Assembly (NCBI GenBank): GCA_003024785.1
Contig: PUQB01000051.1
Coordinates: 331,430 to 395,429 of the forward strand
Source: Selaginella tamariscina
Taxonomy: Eukaryota > Streptophyta > Lycopodiopsida > Selaginellales > Selaginellaceae
Direction: 5' to 3'
Length of the DNA: 64,000 nt
The position numbers and the translations under genes are program-made. The first letter of the stretch is position 1; the number at the start of each line of letters is the position of its first letter. The notes beneath the pieces are model-generated. The model was given only the letters and a program-made list of their open reading frames with translations, was not told the origin of the DNA and did not search any database. This document shows positions 59,950 to 64,000 of this stretch, piece by piece.

Positions 59950-60760
59950 AGAGATAAAAAGTTATTAAAAGAAAGATACCCTAAGATATTTAACTTAAAA
60001 TATCAATGTCATACATTCTACCTTATACTTATAGCTATTTAAAAATTAATATAAGTTAAAAAACTTTGTAACAAGACACTCAAACTTATAAAATTTATTA
60101 ATAATTATATAAATGTATTAACAATATTTACAAAAGTGAGTAATAGGTTTGATTGTATGACATTATCACATGTACATACATTAAATCTTAATTTATAATC
60201 ATAAAAGAAATGTTCATAATTTTTTACGATTTTCATATGTTCATCTATTATAATATATTACCTATGAATATGGTGTAAAACTATATTATATATGTGAATT
60301 ATAGTTATATATTACAATTAAAAATAATATTTTTTATTAATTAATAAATAAATAACAAATCCATATCTAAATTTATTTTTCAAAATAAAGCATATTCTTT
60401 AAATATGCATATAGAATAGATACTATGTATTAATATAAAAATATGTGATGTTATATTATGAAAGTGATGTCATATTAACAACTTATTATAACATCACTAA
60501 GGGATTGTGCACGAAAATGTGAAATTTCCTAAAAGAGATAAAGAAGAAGGCACATGTGTATGATTGGTACATATACATATTGAAGATCTTTGCCATTCCT
60601 TAAAAAAGAAAGACGACAATTTTGACTATCACATCAAACAGGTGGCAGATCGTATTATGTGATAAGTTACATTTTTTTCCCTTTATTCAATTTATAATTT
60701 TGTTCATTCTTTTTATAAATTTGTCAAGGGAAATTACATATTTTTGAAACTTGCAGTTGA
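59950..60760. other. AT-rich, no gene seen
   Basis: No frame or motif that can be supported. Confidence 0.45.
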
Positions 60761-60779
60761 ATGGATTAAGAAGCACATG

Positions 60780-61050
60780 GATAAACAAGTGGAGGATTTT
60801 TTTTTAGTTGTAAATTGTACTTGGAATTTCCACACATAATTAATGATGAAGAAATTGAAGATGTACCTTTGTACTTAGAGCTTCAATATGTGTCGAATGA
60901 GGAGTTGTAATTTTATAATGAAGTCGGGCTGCATGAAGGTCAACGAGCAAGGTTAAGGAAGAAGAAGCTGTTAATTGGTGAATCAAATAGTGGAGGTAGA
61001 ATGGGAAAGGGCAAAAAAAAATGAGGAAAGTCTATGTAGATAATGAGTTA
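60780..61050 (+). pseudogene. Short coding-like fragment, unknown
   Basis: One frame reads INDEEIEDVPLYLELQYVSN, a stop, then FYNEVGLHEGQRARLRKKKL and a Lys-rich end, all within about 200 bases. The acidic-then-basic pattern suggests the remains of a gene or transposase tail, but I do not recognise it. Confidence 0.25.
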
Positions 61051-61536
61051 TACAATTATTTCATTATGATGGTTTAGAATGAGCCAGGAACTGTATAGGT
61101 ATTGTGATGTGACATTTATCTTTGGGTAAAGCTTTACAAGTATTAAATATACCCCCCCCCCCATGTGCTTGAGCTAAAGGAAGAAGTTGAGAAGATTATA
61201 CAATTCCCATAACTCAGCATTAAAAAAACATCATTGTCACAAGGTAGGGGATATGACCTCATACTCAAAGACTTCCCATCTGGCCTTTCTCAACATTTAA
61301 TGAAGAACTAGAATAGAATCACATACATGTACTTGCATAGCCCGATTAGCACTATGAAACCCTATGTGTGTAAAAATTCCTCACAACATGTGAGGAATGG
61401 CCTTTGTAATGGATCATTCGGAACATGCATTTAAAGAACTTCATCACAGTCCAGGAGATTGCTTTGGCAAACTTGAATATTCACGACTTGGGATACAACA
61501 TTGATGTTAAGGTGTGTCATTTAAAAAATTAATCAA

Positions 61537-61880
61537 AGTCCTCAGCACTGAAGATTGCACCATAAATTACTTGGCTCTAAGGATAGTCTTCAGCATTGAG
61601 GACTTTGTAGAAAATCCCTCGACATTGAGGAATTTACAGTGCAATGTCCTTGGTGCCAAGCACTATGTAGAAAATCCCTTGGCAGTAAGGAATTTTCTTT
61701 TCTTTGTGCTGAGGAGAGAGTTAATAAATCCCCAAAAGCGAGGATTTTAATGGCCATGTCCTCGACACCAATACATTATACAAGATCCTCGGTGCTGAGA
61801 AATTTTTTGACAATCCTCGATGCCAAGGACTGTGTGGGAAATTCCTCAGCATTGAGGATTGTCTATGTAGTTCTCAAAAA
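61537..61880 (+). repeat. Palindromic minisatellite (about ten units)
   Basis: Imperfect units of the type TCCTCGGC(A/G)(T/C)TGAGGA recur at about 61,537, 61,587, 61,617, 61,648, 61,678, 61,709, 61,759, 61,782, 61,817 and 61,842. The spacers are 20-50 bases and often contain TGTAGAAAATC. Several units are near-perfect hairpins, e.g. TCCTCAGCATTGAGGA. Two further units lie at 62,869 and 62,942. Confidence 0.7.
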
Positions 61881-62229
61881 CGTTTTTGGTTGAATTATTA
61901 ATCAATCTAGTATTCAACATTGTCTGGCTTTAAGTTCATATGTCGATGCAGTGCGTTGACTTGTGTTTAGTCGTGATGGAAATCATGAATGTATTTCAAA
62001 TTCATTAGATGTATGAACAAACACCTTTGTTGAGAACATCAAATTTCAAAAAACGAAAAATGAAAAATGGCTAGTAAGTGGAACTTCATATACATGACTC
62101 TATAATGTACTTAATTCCTAAAACAAGCGCTAGGGGTCAAAGAACTCTACCTTTCTTTTTATTAAAATCTTATTGACTCTAACAAAACTCAGTGATTACA
62201 TCCTGAAACTTATTCATAGGTATTGGGAA

Positions 62230-62640
62230 AATGCTTTCGGTTGGGGTTGCAATGGAAAGGAATGTTTTTGGAGTGTATATGAACTAGGTAATTTGTAGCC
62301 CAAAATCTGAAGATGACAACAATAATGAAAAATATGATAGCGACCATGAGCCAGAACCAGAACATTTAGATAAATATGCACCAAAGAGGCAGTCCACACG
62401 CCATAAGGACTAGGAAGTAGAGCAAATTTGTGAAACTAAAAAGTCAAAAAGAAAAGCAAAAACAAGTGGAAACCTAGCACTCAACATGCTCTTCAATCTC
62501 CAAAAATTGAGAAAGAAATTTCACACAAGAAGAAGAAAAAGAAAGTAGTACAGAGATTCTATGAAGAACACGAACAACAGACTAGTAATCAAATGTTATT
62601 CTTCCACTAAAAATGAAAAAGATAAAAATGGTCACTAAAA
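62230..62640 (+). pseudogene. Acidic/basic coding-like fragment, unknown
   Basis: A frame reads PKSEDDNNNEKYDSDHEPEP, then KYAPKRQSTRHKD, a stop, and ETKKSKRKAKTSGN. The charge pattern looks like a disordered protein tail of an eroded transposon or host gene. No domain seen. Confidence 0.25.
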
Positions 62641-63527
62641 TGAAGAATAAATGAGGGATTGTTACACCTATTGTATTCTTTGTACAAATTTTGTCATTTA
62701 ATGTATTTACTTTGCATTAATGCAATTTTACAATTCACTTTACAAGATTGTTTGAGTGCTTTTGCAAACATCATTCTAGAAGACAAATTAAAGAATAACA
62801 ATGATAAAAAACTCTCCTTATTCAAAACAACTTTTCATAAATAAGAAAATAATGTGTCATATAACATTCCCCTCGGTGCTAATGACTTTAGTAGACATAA
62901 ACAAATTGCTGTTTAATGTATGAAATTGTTTTCGAGTCTTGGTCCTCGGCATCGAAGGGTCTACAACGGGAATATTTAAAAGATCTTTGGTACACAGGCA
63001 TGCACTGGTCTGCACAAATTAGTCACTCCCGCACTAGATTAAATTCTCTACCGTTTAAATTCTTAATATGTATATATTTTTTTACATGTATGTCTTTGTA
63101 TAAAATAATTAAGATATTTTGCACTTTTATTATATGTGTTGTTTGTATTATTTAGATACTAGCATATCATTTAATATGTTAAAATTGCATTATAATAAAA
63201 AGTGTTGCAACTATTTATAACTAATTTAATATGTCAAAGTTACTTATACAAGAAAGAAGATTAAAATATATTTCACTATTTAAATCTGAATATGGATATA
63301 CAATTATACACTTAGCTATAATAGTATATGTGTATATGTATTAAAATGATATGTGTATGTGTTGTTTAAGAAATTCAAATATACACATATTTATAAAATA
63401 TGAATATTTTACATATAATTTAATTTATGTGTGAAACATAAAAAGTTTCAACAAGCTTGTTGTATAGTATGTTAAATTAATGTTTTTACACATTTATACA
63501 TGTTTACGGAGGGCCATCCCATTATTT

Positions 63528-63548
63528 GTACATTTGTAGTCCTAGTAC
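63528..63548 (+). promoter_or_regulatory. Two GTAC motifs upstream of the second COPT copy
   Basis: GTAC at 63,528-63,531 and 63,545-63,548, with GTACATTTGTAGT shared with the first gene's upstream region. A second shared piece, AAGTTAGGTTAG, lies between these motifs and the ATG in both. Confidence 0.55.
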
Positions 63549-63615
63549 TACACAAGACGACTAAATGTGTATGAATAAGTTAAGTTAGGTTAGCCATTTC
63601 CTGTGTGTGGATAAT

Positions 63616-64000
63616 ATGGATCACCAGGATCACAACATGATGAGTATGGATGATCATAACACGGGGGGAATGCAAATGAGCTTCTACTGGGGGAAGGATT
63701 TGGTGCTTCTGTTCTCTGGTTGGGTAACTAAAAAGCCTGCGGAGTATGTTCTCACTCTTCTTGCTGTTGTCTGCTTTTCTGTGCTTCATCAGCTGCTTGG
63801 ATCTCTCCATAAGAGATACTCGAGTTATTATTCCTCTGGTAAGATTGGCGATTTCAAGAAGAAGATTATATGTATTCTTCTATATGCTGCATATACATCA
63901 ACAAGTTATCTTCTCATGTTGATTGTGATGAGCTTCAATGTTGGCATCTTCATAGCAGTCGTGGTTGGTTTATGTGGGGGTTTGTCATTTTCCCAAAGAA
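63616..64000 (+). CDS. COPT: Second COPT/Ctr copper transporter, cut by the window edge
   Basis: Paralogue of the 56.6-kb gene: MDHQDHNMMSMDDHN, MQMSFYWGKDLVLLFSGW and KKPAEYVLTLLAVVCFSVLH match it closely, as do the second and third membrane segments (IICILLYAAYTSTSYLLMLI, FNVGIFIAVVVGLC). The M-x-x-x-M motif is kept (MLIVM). Near 63,976 the first copy has TGTGTGGGG and this one TGTGGGGG, one base fewer, which puts the last codons out of frame. The end lies beyond the window. The two genes are direct copies 7 kb apart. Confidence 0.85.
   Translation, partial: MDHQDHNMMSMDDHNTGGMQMSFYWGKDLVLLFSGWVTKKPAEYVLTLLAVVCFSVLHQLLGSLHKRYSSYYSSGKIGDFKKKIICILLYAAYTSTSYLLMLIVMSFNVGIFIAVVVGLCGGLSFSQR

Noticed and set aside
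61537..61880. CRISPR-like appearance of repeated palindromes with spacers
   Set aside because: Units are imperfect, spacing is irregular, there are no cas genes and the DNA is clearly eukaryotic.

Overview
The window looks like nuclear DNA of a land plant, most likely a seedless one (lycophyte, fern or bryophyte). The reasons are GT-AG introns, a plant SPX phosphate-sensor gene, a plastid PAM71/CMT1-type transporter gene, a PLS-class pentatricopeptide (PPR) gene of S-type repeats, COPT/Ctr copper-transporter genes, and a chromodomain Ty3/Gypsy retrotransposon whose primer site looks self-primed rather than tRNA-primed. The background is AT-rich and full of (CA)n, (GA)n and (TA)n tracts. I cannot name the species.

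Layout. 1-4.6 kb: eroded transposon debris, including a minus-strand Ty3/Gypsy pol remnant and half of an old repeat here called R1. 4,592-10,939: a full-length Ty3/Gypsy chromovirus with two 635-bp LTRs, broken by about nine frameshifts and inserted into R1. 10.9-13.7 kb: the other half of R1, a minus-strand Ty1/Copia remnant and a plus-strand Gypsy PR-RT remnant. 13.7-41.3 kb: a degenerate tandem array, mostly minus strand, of an unrecognised multi-exon gene (here gene X). Its last exon encodes a lysine-rich protein of two repeats. The array also carries scraps resembling the 3' end of the SPX gene. It is interrupted at 32.6-37.5 kb by AT-rich DNA and a second R1 copy that has the uninterrupted insertion site. 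42-45.7 kb: AT-rich, nothing recognised. 45.8-47.9 kb: an intact four-exon SPX gene with three P1BS-type motifs upstream. 48-51 kb: empty. 51.0-53.9 kb: a ten-exon PAM71/CMT1-like gene, transcribed divergently from a PPR gene at 54.05-56.34 kb. 56.5-57.0 kb: a COPT/Ctr gene with upstream GTAC motifs. 58.7-59.9 kb: an eroded Gypsy gag-protease. 61.5-61.9 kb: a small array of palindromic repeats. 63.6-64.0 kb: a second COPT/Ctr copy, cut by the window edge.

The probably functional genes are in the right third. By family they concern phosphate sensing (SPX), plastid Mn/Ca transport (PAM71/CMT1-like), organelle RNA processing (PPR) and copper uptake (two COPT). I see no evidence that they form one pathway. 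The most unusual items are the gene X array with its two-repeat lysine-rich exon and very small first exons, and the retrotransposon whose predicted RNA 5' end is complementary to its own primer-binding site. Several otherwise good genes carry single-base deletions in short homopolymers, so some breaks may be assembly errors.
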